In this document: one piece after another, positions 10,235-21,599 of the stretch
Layout: each line of letters begins with the position of its first letter
Numbering within the stretch: the first letter of the stretch is position 1
DNA from: Pelomonas baiyunensis
GTDB lineage: Bacteria; Pseudomonadota; Gammaproteobacteria; Burkholderiales; Burkholderiaceae_C
Length of the DNA stretch: 64,000 nucleotides
Assembly: GCF_043555935.1 (NCBI RefSeq)
Contig: NZ_JBIGIB010000001.1
Coordinates: forward strand, 310,001 to 374,000
Direction of reading: 5' to 3'
Made by a program: the position numbers and the translations under genes
Notes under the pieces: model-generated
Databases searched by the model: none
Seen by the model: only the letters and a program-made list of their open reading frames with translations
Told to the model about the DNA's origin: nothing

Positions 10235-11700
10235 TGTTGACCCGCCTGAAATCCCCCGAAGCTGCCGCCCGCTGGTTGTCCGAGTGGTGCACCGGCACGC
10301 TGCGCACGGACAGCCGCGAGGTGCAGCCCGGCGATGCCTTCATCGCCTGGCCCGGCTACGCGCGCGACGGGCGCGAGTACGTGGCCGCCGCCCTGGCCGC
10401 CGGGGCCGCCACGTGCCTCGTGGAAGACGCGGATGTCGAGCGCTTCGGCTTTGTGGACGCCCGCGTGGCCTCGCTGCCGGGCTTGAAGGCCCGCACCGGT
10501 GACATCGCCGCGGCGTTTTTCGGCCGCCCGACCGACACGCTGGACGTGATCGCCGTCACCGGCACCAATGGCAAGACTTCGTCGGCCTGGTGGATTGCGC
10601 AAGCCAGCGCGCAACTCGGCCGCCGCTGCGGCGTGGTGGGCACGCTGGGCGTGGGCGAGCCACCAGCCCTGGCCTACAACGGCCTCACCACGCCCGACCC
10701 GGTGCTGCTGCAGTCCGCCTTCGCGGGCATGCGCGACCAGGGCTTTGCGGCCTGCGCCATCGAGGCCAGCAGCATCGGCATCAACGAGGCGCGCCTGGCC
10801 GGCTCCGCCGTGCGGGTGGCGGTGTTCACGAACTTCACGCAAGACCACCTCGACTACCACGGCAGCATGGACGCCTACTGGGCGGCCAAGCGCGCCTTGT
10901 TCAGCTTCCCCGGCCTGCGCGCCGCGGTGGTGAACCTGGACGACCCCAAGGGCGCGGCCCTGGCGGCTGAACTGACCACGCTGGACGTGTGGACCACCGG
11001 CGTGGACCGGGCCGATGCGCGCTTGTCCGCTCGTGGGCTGCACTACACCGGGGAGGGCCTCGCGTTCACGCTGCACGAGGGCGCCGACGCGGTGCCCGTG
11101 CAGACGACGCTGATCGGCGACTACAACGCCGCCAACCTGTTGGGCGTGGCCGGGGCCCTGCGTGCCCAAGGCCATGCGCTGGCCGAAGTGGCCCGTGCGC
11201 TGGCTGCCGTCACGCCCGTGCCGGGTCGCATGCAGCGCGTGGGCAACGGCCGCGAACTGCCGCAGGTGGTGGTGGATTACGCCCACACGCCCGATGCGCT
11301 GGACAAGGCCTTGTCGGCCTTGCAGGCACTGGCTGCCGCCCGCGGTGGCCGGCTGGTGTGCGTGTTCGGCTGCGGCGGCGACCGCGACCGCACCAAGCGC
11401 CCGCTGATGGGAGCGATTGCCGCGCGCCTGGCGGCGCACGTGGTGGTCACCACCGACAACCCGCGCACCGAAGTGCCCGCGCAGATCTTGGCGGACATCA
11501 CGGCCGGCGCCCCCGGCGCCACCGTCATCGAGGCGCGCGACGCCGCCATCCGCGCGGCCGTGGCGCAAGCCGGCGCGCGCGACATCGTGCTGGTGGCCGG
11601 CAAGGGGCATGAGGACTATCAGGAAGTGCACGGCGTGCGCCGGCCGTTCTCCGATGTGGCCGAAGCCCGGGCCGCGTTGCTGGAAAGGGCGGGCCTGTGA
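10234..11700 (+). CDS. murE: UDP-MurNAc-L-Ala-D-Glu:meso-diaminopimelate ligase MurE
   Basis: This cytoplasmic Mur ligase adds the third residue of the stem peptide. The 488-residue protein has the ATP loop Gly-Thr-Asn-Gly-Lys-Thr at about residues 110-115 and the central Glu-Ala-Ser-Ser motif. Near residue 406 it has Asp-Asn-Pro-Arg-Thr-Glu, the signature of the meso-diaminopimelate-specific (Gram-negative) type. It overlaps ftsI by one base and murF by four. Confidence 0.97.
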   Translation: MLTRLKSPEAAARWLSEWCTGTLRTDSREVQPGDAFIAWPGYARDGREYVAAALAAGAATCLVEDADVERFGFVDARVASLPGLKARTGDIAAAFFGRPTDTLDVIAVTGTNGKTSSAWWIAQASAQLGRRCGVVGTLGVGEPPALAYNGLTTPDPVLLQSAFAGMRDQGFAACAIEASSIGINEARLAGSAVRVAVFTNFTQDHLDYHGSMDAYWAAKRALFSFPGLRAAVVNLDDPKGAALAAELTTLDVWTTGVDRADARLSARGLHYTGEGLAFTLHEGADAVPVQTTLIGDYNAANLLGVAGALRAQGHALAEVARALAAVTPVPGRMQRVGNGRELPQVVVDYAHTPDALDKALSALQALAAARGGRLVCVFGCGGDRDRTKRPLMGAIAARLAAHVVVTTDNPRTEVPAQILADITAGAPGATVIEARDAAIRAAVAQAGARDIVLVAGKGHEDYQEVHGVRRPFSDVAEARAALLERAGL

Positions 11701-13091
11701 CCGGCTTCCTCACGCTCGCGCAAGCCCAGGCCTTGCTGCCCGGCGCCACCTTGGTGGGTGACGGCGCCACTGCCTTCGCCCGCGTGCACAGCGACACCCG
11801 CACGCTGCGGGCGGGCGACCTGTTCGTTGCCCTGCGTGGCGAGCGTTTCGACGCGAACGATTTCCTGGCCCAGGCGAAGCAGTCTGGCGCCGTGGCTGCC
11901 CTGGCCGAGCGCGGCCTGGCCGAAGCGGGCTTGCCCGGCCTGCAGGTGCCCGACGCCAAACCGGCACTCGGCCAACTGGCGGCCGCATGGCGCCGCCAGC
12001 ACGCGATTCCGGTCATTGCCGTGACCGGCAGCAACGGCAAAACCACCACCACCCAGATGATCGCCAGCATCCTGCGCGCCTGGGTGGGCGACGACGCGCT
12101 GGCGACCGAAGGCAACTACAACAACGACATTGGCGTGCCGCTCACGCTGATGCGCCTGCGGCACGACAACGAGCGCAGCCACCGCGCCGCCGTGGTGGAA
12201 CTGGGCATGAACCACCCGGGCGAAATTGCGCCGCTGGCCGCCATGGCCCAGCCCACGGTGGCCTTGGTGAACAACGCCCAGCGCGAGCACCAGGAGTTCA
12301 TGGCCACGGTCGAGGCCGTGGCGCGTGAAAACGGTGCGGTGCTGCAGGCCTTGCCGACCAGCGGCTGCGCGGTGTTCCCGGCGGAAGACCCCTGCGCCCC
12401 GATCTGGTTTGAACTGGCCGGCGAGCGCCCGCACCTCACGTTTGCCTTGCAAGGCCCGGCCGATGTGACCGGCGAGGCCCGCTGGCAAGACACCGGCGAC
12501 CAGAGCTTTTGGGCGCTGGAACTGCACACCCCGGCTGGCACGGTGCCCGTGGCGCTGCACATGGCCGGCGAGCACAACGTGCGCAATGCGCTGGCGGCGG
12601 CTGCCTGCGCGCTGGCGGCAGGCGCGCCGCTGGCTGCGATTGCCCAAGGCCTGGAGGCCTTCCGTGCGGTCAAGGGCCGCTCGGAACTCAAGCGCGATGC
12701 GCGCGGCTGCATCCTCATCGACGACAGCTACAACGCCAACCCCGACAGCGTGCGCGCCGCCATCGACGTGCTGGCCGCCATGCCCGGCGAGAGCTGGCTG
12801 GTGCTGGGTGACATGGGCGAAGTGGGCAACGAAGGCCCGGCCTTCCACCGCGAGGTGGGCGCCTACGCGGCCGAGCGCGGCATTGCCCATTTCTGGACGG
12901 CGGGTGCCGCTGCGCGCGACGCCGCCTCCGCCTACGGCCCGCAGGCCCGCGCTTTCGATACCGCAGCCGCGCTCATCGCCGCCCTGGCTGAACAACCCCG
13001 CGCGAGCCAGACCCTGGTCAAGGGCTCGCGCTTCATGAAGATGGAACACGTGGTCGCTGCACTGCAATCTGGAGGCTCCCATGCTGCTTAG
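11697..13091 (+). CDS. murF: UDP-MurNAc-tripeptide--D-Ala-D-Ala ligase MurF
   Basis: The protein attaches the D-Ala-D-Ala dipeptide to complete the UDP-MurNAc pentapeptide. Its 464 residues contain the ATP loop Gly-Ser-Asn-Gly-Lys-Thr-Thr-Thr near residue 111, Glu-Leu-Gly-Met-Asn-His-Pro-Gly-Glu-Ile typical of MurF, and Asp-Asp-Ser-Tyr-Asn-Ala-Asn-Pro near residue 342. The GTG start at 11697 overlaps the murE stop (GTGA). It overlaps mraY by 11 bases. Confidence 0.97.
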   Translation: MTGFLTLAQAQALLPGATLVGDGATAFARVHSDTRTLRAGDLFVALRGERFDANDFLAQAKQSGAVAALAERGLAEAGLPGLQVPDAKPALGQLAAAWRRQHAIPVIAVTGSNGKTTTTQMIASILRAWVGDDALATEGNYNNDIGVPLTLMRLRHDNERSHRAAVVELGMNHPGEIAPLAAMAQPTVALVNNAQREHQEFMATVEAVARENGAVLQALPTSGCAVFPAEDPCAPIWFELAGERPHLTFALQGPADVTGEARWQDTGDQSFWALELHTPAGTVPVALHMAGEHNVRNALAAAACALAAGAPLAAIAQGLEAFRAVKGRSELKRDARGCILIDDSYNANPDSVRAAIDVLAAMPGESWLVLGDMGEVGNEGPAFHREVGAYAAERGIAHFWTAGAAARDAASAYGPQARAFDTAAALIAALAEQPRASQTLVKGSRFMKMEHVVAALQSGGSHAA

Positions 13092-14259
13092 CCTCGCCCA
13101 ATGGCTGCAGGGCCTGTACCCCGACCTCGGCTTCCTGCGCCTGTTCAACTACATCACCTTCCGCGCCGTGATGGCCGCCATGACGGCGCTGCTCATCGGC
13201 CTGGCCTTCGGGCCCTGGGTGATCCGCGCGCTGACCGCGATGAAGATTGGCCAGCCGGTGCGCGCCTACGGCGTGCAAACCCACTTGGCCAAGAGCGGCA
13301 CGCCGACCATGGGTGGCGTGCTGATCCTGATCGGCATCGGCGTGTCCACACTGCTGTGGTTCGACTGGAGCAACCGCTTCGTGTGGGTGGTGATGATCGT
13401 CACCATGGGCTTCGGCGCCGTGGGCTGGGTGGACGACTGGCGCAAGGTGGTCGACAAGAACCCCGAAGGCATGCGCAGCCGCGAGAAGTTCTTCTGGCAG
13501 AGCCTGATCGGTCTGTTCGCGGCGCTCTACCTCGCCTTCAGCGTGTCCGAGACCTCGTTCCTGGGCGTGGTGCAGCTGTTCTTCCGCTGGGTGAGCAGCG
13601 GCTTCTCCACCGAGCTGCCGCCGAAGGCCGACCTGCTGATCCCGTTCTTCAAAACCATCTCCATGCCGCTGGGCGTGTGGGGCTTCGTGGCGCTGGCGTA
13701 CTTCGTGATCGTGGGCACCAGCAATGCCGTGAACTTCACCGATGGGCTGGACGGGCTGGCCATCATGCCGGTGGTGCTGGTGGGCTCGGCGCTCGGCTTG
13801 TTCGCCTACCTGACCGGCTCGTCGGTGTTCGCCAAGTACCTGCTGCTGCCCTACATCCCGGGCGCGGGTGAGCTGCTCATCTTCTGTGCCGCCATGTCCG
13901 GCGCGGGCCTGGCCTTCCTGTGGTTCAACGCCCACCCGGCGCAGGTGTTCATGGGCGATGTCGGCGCGCTGGCGCTGGGCGGCGGCCTGGGCACGCTGGC
14001 GGTGATCACGCGCCAGGAGATCGTGCTCGGCATCATGGGCGGCATCTTCGTGGCCGAAGTGCTGTCCGTGATGATCCAGGTCAGCTGGTTCAAGTTCACC
14101 AAGAAGCGTTTCGGCGAAGGCCGCCGCATCTTCCGCATGGCGCCGCTGCACCACCATTTTGAAAAAGGTGGCTGGAAGGAAACGCAGGTCGTCATCCGCT
14201 TCTGGATCATCACCATGCTGCTGTGCCTGGTCGGCCTGGCCAGCCTGAAGCTGCGGTAA
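13081..14259 (+). CDS. mraY: Phospho-MurNAc-pentapeptide transferase MraY
   Basis: This inner-membrane enzyme of 392 residues and about ten helices transfers phospho-MurNAc-pentapeptide to undecaprenyl phosphate, making lipid I. Conserved loops are present: Gly-Trp-Val-Asp-Asp-Trp at about 115-120 with the Mg-binding Asp pair, Asn-Phe-Thr-Asp-Gly-Leu-Asp-Gly-Leu-Ala near 218, and the His-His-His-Phe-Glu-Lys-Gly-Gly-Trp motif near 357. It is about 30 residues longer than the E. coli protein, as is usual in betaproteobacteria. Confidence 0.97.
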   Translation: MLLSLAQWLQGLYPDLGFLRLFNYITFRAVMAAMTALLIGLAFGPWVIRALTAMKIGQPVRAYGVQTHLAKSGTPTMGGVLILIGIGVSTLLWFDWSNRFVWVVMIVTMGFGAVGWVDDWRKVVDKNPEGMRSREKFFWQSLIGLFAALYLAFSVSETSFLGVVQLFFRWVSSGFSTELPPKADLLIPFFKTISMPLGVWGFVALAYFVIVGTSNAVNFTDGLDGLAIMPVVLVGSALGLFAYLTGSSVFAKYLLLPYIPGAGELLIFCAAMSGAGLAFLWFNAHPAQVFMGDVGALALGGGLGTLAVITRQEIVLGIMGGIFVAEVLSVMIQVSWFKFTKKRFGEGRRIFRMAPLHHHFEKGGWKETQVVIRFWIITMLLCLVGLASLKLR

Positions 14260-14266
14260 GCCGACG

Positions 14267-16032
<1,766 letters not shown>

Positions 16033-16036
<4 letters not shown>

Positions 16037-17277
16037 ATGCAGTGGTCGCCAAGCTGCAGTCGTTCTGGAAGCGCGAAGGCGCGGAAGACGCCAGCGTGCC
16101 CGTGCGCGACTGGGTCTCCACGTCCACTGGCCGCCCCACGCAGCTGCAGGGCTTCGACATCACGCTGGTGTGGGTGGTGCTGGCGCTGATGGCCTGGGGG
16201 CTGCTGATGGTTTATTCCGCCTCCATCGCGCTGCCGGACAACCCGCGCTTTGCGAAGTACCTGCCCACGCACTTCCTGACGCGGCACATGGTGGCCATCG
16301 GCTTCGCGCTGATCGGCGGCTTCATCACCGTGCAGATTCCGGTGGCGCTGTGGGAACGCTACGCGCCCTGGGTGTTTGTCGTGTCGTTGGTGCTGCTGGT
16401 GGCGGTGTTGATTCCGCACGTCGGCAAGGTGGTGTACGGCGCGCGGCGCTGGATTCCGCTGGGGGTCATGAACTTCCAGCCCAGCGAGCTGGCCAAGTTC
16501 GGCATCGCGCTGTACGCGGCCAACTACATGATGCGCAAGATGGACGCCCGGGAGAACTTCTTCCAAGCGGTCACGCCCATGGCCATCTCGCTCGCCTTCG
16601 TGGGCCTGCTGCTGCTGGCCGAGCCCGACATGGGCGCCTTCCTCGTGATCGCGGCCATCGCCATGGGCATCCTGTTCCTGGGCGGCGTGAACGGGCGCAT
16701 GTTCCTGCTGATCACGCTGGTGCTGGTGGGCGCCTTCGTGCTGATGATCACCTTCAGTGAGTTCCGGCGCGAACGCATCTTTGCCTACCTCAACCCCTGG
16801 GACGAGAAGTACGCCCAGGGCAAGGCTTACCAGCTCACGCACAGCCTGATCGCCTTCGGTCGTGGTGAATGGTTCGGCCAGGGCCTGGGCGGCAGCGTCG
16901 AGAAGCTGCACTACCTGCCCGAAGCCCACACCGACTTCCTGCTGGCGGTGATCGGCGAGGAACTGGGCTTCGTCGGCGTGGCGCTGGTGATCGTGGCGTT
17001 CTTCTGGCTGACGCGCCGCTGCTTTCTGATCGGCCGCCAGGCCGTGGCGCTGGACCGTGTGTTCGCGGGCCTGTACGCCCAAGGCATTGGCATCTGGATG
17101 GGCGGCCAGGCCTTCATCAACATGGGCGTGAACCTGGGCGCGCTGCCCACCAAGGGCCTCACGCTGCCGCTGATGAGCTTCGGTGGCTCGGCCATTCTGA
17201 TGAACTGTGTCGCGCTGGCGGTGGTGCTGCGGATTGATCTTGAGAACAGGCAACTCATGCGCGGAGGCCGTGCATGA
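16033..17277 (+). CDS. ftsW: Lipid II polymerase / cell division protein FtsW
   Basis: FtsW is a SEDS-family membrane glycosyltransferase that polymerises lipid II at the septum together with FtsI. The 414-residue protein has about ten helices and the family motifs Gly-Ala-Arg-Arg-Trp-Ile-Pro-Leu-Gly, Phe-Gln-Pro-Ser-Glu-Leu-Ala-Lys and Glu-Ala-His-Thr-Asp-Phe-Leu. The C-terminal Pro-Leu-Met-Ser-Phe-Gly-Gly-Ser is present. The start is taken as the GTG at 16033, which overlaps the murD stop; the longer open frame upstream codes for murD in another frame. The protein ends in Asn-Arg-Gln-Leu-Met-Arg-Gly-Gly-Arg-Ala, a tail repeated just downstream. Confidence 0.96.
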
Positions 17278-17333
17278 GCGGCGGGATGCACAGCAGCCAG
17301 AACCGGCAAATGATGCGGGGAGGGCGCTCGTGA
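17274..17333 (+). other. 19-codon micro-ORF repeating the FtsW C-terminus, between ftsW and murG
   Basis: An ATG overlapping the ftsW stop (ATGA) opens a 19-codon frame whose last ten codons read Asn-Arg-Gln-Met-Met-Arg-Gly-Gly-Arg-Ser. FtsW itself ends Asn-Arg-Gln-Leu-Met-Arg-Gly-Gly-Arg-Ala. The two 36-base stretches (17242-17277 and 17298-17333) match at 27 positions, and most differences are in third codon positions. The micro-ORF stop overlaps the GTG start of murG. It could be a duplicated gene tail kept as a coupling peptide between ftsW and murG, or simply a decayed duplication. There is no evidence that the peptide has its own function. Confidence 0.45.
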
Positions 17334-18406
17334 CCGAGAAGCACCTCGTCGTCATGGCGGCCGGCACGGGCGGCCACGTCATTCCCGGGCTCGCCGTGGC
17401 GGAGGAAATGCAGCGCCGCGGCTGGACGGTGTCGTGGATCGGCACGCCGCAGGGCATGGAAAACCGTTTGGTGCCGGCCCGGGGCATTGCCATTGATGCG
17501 CTGCCCTTCGCCGGGCTGCGGGGCAAGGGCCTGGGCCACATGCTGCGCGGCATCGTCGGGTTCTTCAAGTCGCTGGGCGCGGCGCGGCGGGTGTATGCCG
17601 AGCGTCACGCCACGGCCGTGCTGGGCATGGGCGGCTATGTGTGCGTGCCGGCCGGTTTGTCGGCGGTGTTCAGTGGCCGGCCGCTGATGCTGGTGAACGC
17701 CGATGCAGCCATGCTCAAAAGCAACGCCGCGCTCAAGCCGTTTGCCAAGCGCATCGCGTTCGGTTTCGACGGGGCGGCAGCGGCCTCCACCCGTGGGGCC
17801 GTGGTGAGCGGCAACCCGGTGCGGGCCGAGATCGAAGCGCTGCCTGTGCCCGCGGAGCGCATGGCCGGTCGCACCGGCCCGCTGCGGCTGCTGGTGCTGG
17901 GTGGCTCGCTGGGCGCGCGCGCGCTGAACCAGGCGCTGCCGCAAGCCCTGGCGTTGTGGCCGGCCGAGCAGCGGCCGCAGGTGCTGCACCAGTCCGGGCA
18001 AGACCACTTGGGTGCCGTTTGGCAGGCGTATTCCGACGCCGGCCTGTCGGCCGAGGTGCGGCCCTTCATCGACGACATGGCCGCGGCCCTCGCCTGGGCC
18101 GATGTGGTGGTGTGCCGCGCCGGCGCCATCACCGTGAGCGAACTGTGCGCGGCCGGTTGCGCCGCGGTGTTGGTGCCGCTGGTGGTCAGCACCACCTCGC
18201 ACCAGCGCGACAACGCGGTGTTCATGGCCCAGCACGGCGCGGCCATCCACCTGCCGCAAACCGAGTTGACGCCGCCCAAGCTGCACGAGCTGCTGAGCGG
18301 CCTGAACCGCACCGCGCTGCTGGCCATGGGCGAGAAGGCCCGCTCGCTGGCCCGGCCGCGTGCAGCGGCGCGCGTGGCGGACGAGATCGAAGGAATGTTG
18401 AAGTGA
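17330..18406 (+). CDS. murG: UDP-GlcNAc:lipid I N-acetylglucosaminyltransferase MurG
   Basis: The peripheral membrane enzyme adds GlcNAc to lipid I to make lipid II. With the GTG start at 17330 the protein has 358 residues and begins directly with the conserved Ala-Gly-Thr-Gly-Gly-His-Val donor/acceptor loop (residues 11-17). Leu-Gly-Gly-Ser-Leu-Gly-Ala near 190 and Ser-Glu-Leu-Cys-Ala-Ala-Gly near 270 are also typical of the GT28 family. An upstream ATG at 17207 in this frame lies inside ftsW and is rejected. It overlaps murC by 4 bases. Confidence 0.96.
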   Translation: MTEKHLVVMAAGTGGHVIPGLAVAEEMQRRGWTVSWIGTPQGMENRLVPARGIAIDALPFAGLRGKGLGHMLRGIVGFFKSLGAARRVYAERHATAVLGMGGYVCVPAGLSAVFSGRPLMLVNADAAMLKSNAALKPFAKRIAFGFDGAAAASTRGAVVSGNPVRAEIEALPVPAERMAGRTGPLRLLVLGGSLGARALNQALPQALALWPAEQRPQVLHQSGQDHLGAVWQAYSDAGLSAEVRPFIDDMAAALAWADVVVCRAGAITVSELCAAGCAAVLVPLVVSTTSHQRDNAVFMAQHGAAIHLPQTELTPPKLHELLSGLNRTALLAMGEKARSLARPRAAARVADEIEGMLK

Positions 18407-19794
18407 AGCACGCCGTTCAAAAGCTGCATTTCGTGGGCATTGGCGGCGCCGGCATGAGCGGCATCGCCGAGATCCTGCACAACCTGGGCTTCCAGGTCAG
18501 CGGCTCGGACGCGGCCGAGAGCGCCACCACCGAGCGCCTGCGGGCGCTGGGGCTGCGGGTGGAGATCGGCCATGCCGCCCCGCACATCGGCGACGCGCAA
18601 GCCCTGGTCACCAGCACCGCCGTGGCGGCAGACAACCCCGAAGTGGTGGCGGCCCGCGCCCGGCAGATTCCGGTCGTGCCGCGTGCCGTCATGTTGGCCG
18701 AGCTGATGCGACTGCGCCGTGGCATCGCCATCGCTGGCACGCACGGCAAGACGACCACCACCTCGCTGGTCACGGCCATCCTGGTCGAGGCGGGCCTGGA
18801 CCCGACCTTCGTCATCGGCGGCAAGCTCAATGCCGCGGGCGCCAACTCGCGCCTGGGCCGGGGCGAGTTCATCGTGGTGGAGGCGGACGAGAGCGACGCA
18901 TCCTTCCTGAAGCTGAACCCGGTGCTGTCGGTGGTCACCAACATCGACGAAGACCACATGGACACCTACGGCCACTCGGTCGAGAAGCTCCACGCGGCAT
19001 TCGTCGAGTTCCTGCATCGCATGCCCTTCTACGGTGCGGCCGTGGTGTGCGCCGATGACCCCGGTGTGCGTGCCATCCTGGGCCGCATCGAGCGCCCGGT
19101 GGTGACCTACGGCTTGAGCGCCGGCGTGGCCGTGCAGGCCGTCAACGTGCAAGCGTTGGCTGGCGCGCAGATGCGGTTCACCTGCCGCCGCGAAGGTGCG
19201 TCCGACCTGGACGTGCTGCTGAATCTGGCCGGTGAACACAACGTGCGCAACGCGCTCGCGGCGATGGCGATCGCGATGGAGCTGGGCTGTCCGGACGAAG
19301 CCATCGTGGCGGCGCTGGCCCGGTTCTCCGGCGTGGGCCGGCGGTTCGAGAAGCACGGCGAGTGGCCCGCGGCCGACGGCGGGCGCTTCACCCTGATCGA
19401 CGACTACGGCCACCACCCGGTGGAGATGGCCGCGGTGCTGGCGGCCGCGCGCGGCGCCTTCCCGGGACAGCGACTGGTGCTGGCCTTCCAGCCGCACCGC
19501 TACACCCGCACGCGCGACTGCTTTGCAGATTTCGTGAAGGTCATGCAAGGCGCCGATGTGGTGCTGCTGACCGAGGTGTACTCGGCCGGCGAAGCGCCCA
19601 TCGCGGGCGCCACGGGCACGGCCCTCGCCCAGGCGGTGGGCACGCCGCACTTCGTGGCTGGCGTGGCCGACATGCCGGCGGCGCTGGCAGCGCTCACGCG
19701 CGCCGGCGATGTGGTGATCGGCATGGGCGCGGGTTCCATGAGCGCACTGCCGCGTCTGGTGGCACAACATTTCTCGCAAGGAGCGTCCGCATGA
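18403..19794 (+). CDS. murC: UDP-N-acetylmuramate:L-alanine ligase MurC
   Basis: MurC adds the first amino acid, L-Ala, to UDP-MurNAc. The 463-residue protein starts with a GTG overlapping the murG stop. It has Gly-Ile-Gly-Gly-Ala-Gly-Met-Ser-Gly-Ile near residue 13, the ATP loop Gly-Thr-His-Gly-Lys-Thr-Thr-Thr at about 112-119, Glu-Ala-Asp-Glu-Ser-Asp-Ala-Ser-Phe near 162 and Asp-Asp-Tyr-Gly-His-His-Pro near 333. The stop overlaps the ddl start (ATGA). Confidence 0.97.
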   Translation: MKHAVQKLHFVGIGGAGMSGIAEILHNLGFQVSGSDAAESATTERLRALGLRVEIGHAAPHIGDAQALVTSTAVAADNPEVVAARARQIPVVPRAVMLAELMRLRRGIAIAGTHGKTTTTSLVTAILVEAGLDPTFVIGGKLNAAGANSRLGRGEFIVVEADESDASFLKLNPVLSVVTNIDEDHMDTYGHSVEKLHAAFVEFLHRMPFYGAAVVCADDPGVRAILGRIERPVVTYGLSAGVAVQAVNVQALAGAQMRFTCRREGASDLDVLLNLAGEHNVRNALAAMAIAMELGCPDEAIVAALARFSGVGRRFEKHGEWPAADGGRFTLIDDYGHHPVEMAAVLAAARGAFPGQRLVLAFQPHRYTRTRDCFADFVKVMQGADVVLLTEVYSAGEAPIAGATGTALAQAVGTPHFVAGVADMPAALAALTRAGDVVIGMGAGSMSALPRLVAQHFSQGASA

Positions 19795-20762
19795 CGACGC
19801 CAATCGACCTGCGCATCGACGCGGCCGCCCTGGGCAAGGTGGCCGTGCTGTTTGGCGGCACCAGTGCCGAGCGCCCGGTCTCTCTGATGAGCGGCACCGG
19901 CGTGCTGGAGGCGCTGCAATCGCTGGGCGTCAACGCCCATGGGTTCGATCCCGCCGAGCGCCCGCTGCAAGCCCTGAAGGACGAAGGCTTCGACCGCGCG
20001 TTCATTGCGCTGCACGGCCGGGGCGGGGAAGACGGCACGCTGCAAGGCGCGCTGGAGTGGCTGGGCATCGCCTACACCGGCTCGGGCGTGACGGCGTCGG
20101 CCGTGGCCATGGACAAGACCATGACCAAGCGGGTCTGGGCCGCCGAGGGCCTGAGCACACCGGCCTACCTGGCGCTGCCGCGGGCTGCCCTGACGCGCGA
20201 ACGCATCCGCGCCATTCCCGATGAGCTGGGCCTGCCGGTGGTGGTGAAACCGCCGCACGAGGGCAGCAGCATCGGCATCACCAAGGCGATGGGCTACTCC
20301 GACATGCAGGGCGCGGTGGACCTGGCGCTGGGTTTTGACGACGAACTGCTGTTCGAGCAATGCATCGAAGGCCCCGAGCTGACCTGCGCCGTGCTGGGGC
20401 AGGGCGACAGTGCCGTGGCCCTGCCGGTGGTGGAGATTCGGGCCGAGGGCGGCGACTACAGCTACGAAAACAAGTACGTGTCCAACGACACCAAGTACCT
20501 GTTCGGCACGTTGCCCGCTGCGCTGGAATCGGAGGTGCAACAACTGGTGTTGCGCGCCTATCAGCTGCTGGGCTGCCGGGGGTGGGGGCGCGCGGACCTG
20601 ATGCTGCGCAAGTCCGACATGAAGCCCTTCCTGCTGGAAATGAACACCAGCCCGGGCATGACCTCGCATTCCCTCGTGCCCAAGGCCGCGCAGGCCGTGG
20701 GCGTGGACTACCCGCACCTGTGCCTGTGGCTGCTGGCCCAGGCCCGACTGGACGCGCGCTGA
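19791..20762 (+). CDS. ddl: D-alanine--D-alanine ligase
   Basis: This ATP-grasp enzyme joins two D-Ala for use by MurF. The 323-residue length is normal for DdlB. Motifs: Gly-Gly-Thr-Ser-Ala-Glu-Arg near residue 22, His-Gly-Arg-Gly-Gly-Glu-Asp-Gly near 75, Val-Val-Lys-Pro-Pro-His-Glu-Gly-Ser-Ser near 149, and the metal-binding Glu-Met-Asn-Thr-Ser-Pro-Gly-Met-Thr near 283. The start at 19791 overlaps the murC stop; ftsQ starts two bases after its stop. Confidence 0.97.
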   Translation: MTTPIDLRIDAAALGKVAVLFGGTSAERPVSLMSGTGVLEALQSLGVNAHGFDPAERPLQALKDEGFDRAFIALHGRGGEDGTLQGALEWLGIAYTGSGVTASAVAMDKTMTKRVWAAEGLSTPAYLALPRAALTRERIRAIPDELGLPVVVKPPHEGSSIGITKAMGYSDMQGAVDLALGFDDELLFEQCIEGPELTCAVLGQGDSAVALPVVEIRAEGGDYSYENKYVSNDTKYLFGTLPAALESEVQQLVLRAYQLLGCRGWGRADLMLRKSDMKPFLLEMNTSPGMTSHSLVPKAAQAVGVDYPHLCLWLLAQARLDAR

Positions 20763-20763
20763 C

Positions 20764-21591
20764 GTGAACTCCGCCGCCGCCACCGTTGCGTTGCCGCCCG
20801 ACGTCCGCCTGATGAACGCGGTGTCGGCGCTGCTCGTCGCGGCGTTGCTTGCGTCGGTGGCGTGGGGCGCTCTGCGCTGGGTGGTGCGGCTGCCCGCGTT
20901 CAACGTGCGTGCGATTCAGGTGGAAGGCGACGTCAGCCGCAACAGCGTGGCGTCGCTGCGAGCCAATGCGCTGCCGCGCCTGCAAGGCTCCTTTTTGAGC
21001 ATGAACCTCAAAGACGGCCGGGCCGCGTTCGAGGCCGTGCCCTGGGTGCGCCGCGCTTACCTGCAGCGCGTGTGGCCGATGCGGCTCAAGGTCAGCCTGG
21101 AAGAACACCGCGCCGCGGCCTACTGGGAGGCGCGGGTCGACGGTGCCGACGCCGCCACCGAGGCCGCCGCCGAACGTGCGCTGGTGAACACCTTCGGTGA
21201 GGTGTTCCAGGCCAACCTCGGCGACGTGGAAGACGACAACCTGCCGGTGCTGGCCGGCCCGGCCGGGGCTGCGGGTAGCGTGCTGCAGATGCTGCGCGGC
21301 CTGACGCCGGCGGCCGAGAAGCTCGGTGAAAGCATCGACCGGCTGGACCTGTCCGGTCGCGGCTCCTGGCGCGCCACGCTGGGCAGCGGCGCCGTGATCG
21401 AACTGGGCCGCGGCACCGAGGCCGACGTGGTGCAGCGCTTCACCCGCTTCGCCCAGACCATCACCCAGGTCACGACGCAATACCGCAGCCCACTGCTGTC
21501 GGCCGACCTGCGTCACGCCGACGGCTATGCCGTCAAGCTGCGCGGCGTGACCACACAAACTTCGGGGAAACCCGTAAAACAAAAACGCTGA
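20764..21591 (+). CDS. ftsQ: Cell division protein FtsQ
   Basis: A bitopic divisome protein of 275 residues: cytoplasmic N-terminus, one membrane helix at about residues 18-37, then a periplasmic POTRA domain (Phe-Asn-Val-Arg-Ala-Ile-Gln-Val-Glu-Gly-Asp, about 44-55) and the beta domain that binds FtsB/FtsL. Trp-Val-Arg-Arg-Ala-Tyr and Trp-Pro-Met-Arg-Leu-Lys-Val are typical. The start is a GTG one base after the ddl stop. Confidence 0.96.
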   Translation: MNSAAATVALPPDVRLMNAVSALLVAALLASVAWGALRWVVRLPAFNVRAIQVEGDVSRNSVASLRANALPRLQGSFLSMNLKDGRAAFEAVPWVRRAYLQRVWPMRLKVSLEEHRAAAYWEARVDGADAATEAAAERALVNTFGEVFQANLGDVEDDNLPVLAGPAGAAGSVLQMLRGLTPAAEKLGESIDRLDLSGRGSWRATLGSGAVIELGRGTEADVVQRFTRFAQTITQVTTQYRSPLLSADLRHADGYAVKLRGVTTQTSGKPVKQKR

Positions 21592-21599
21592 GGACAGAC

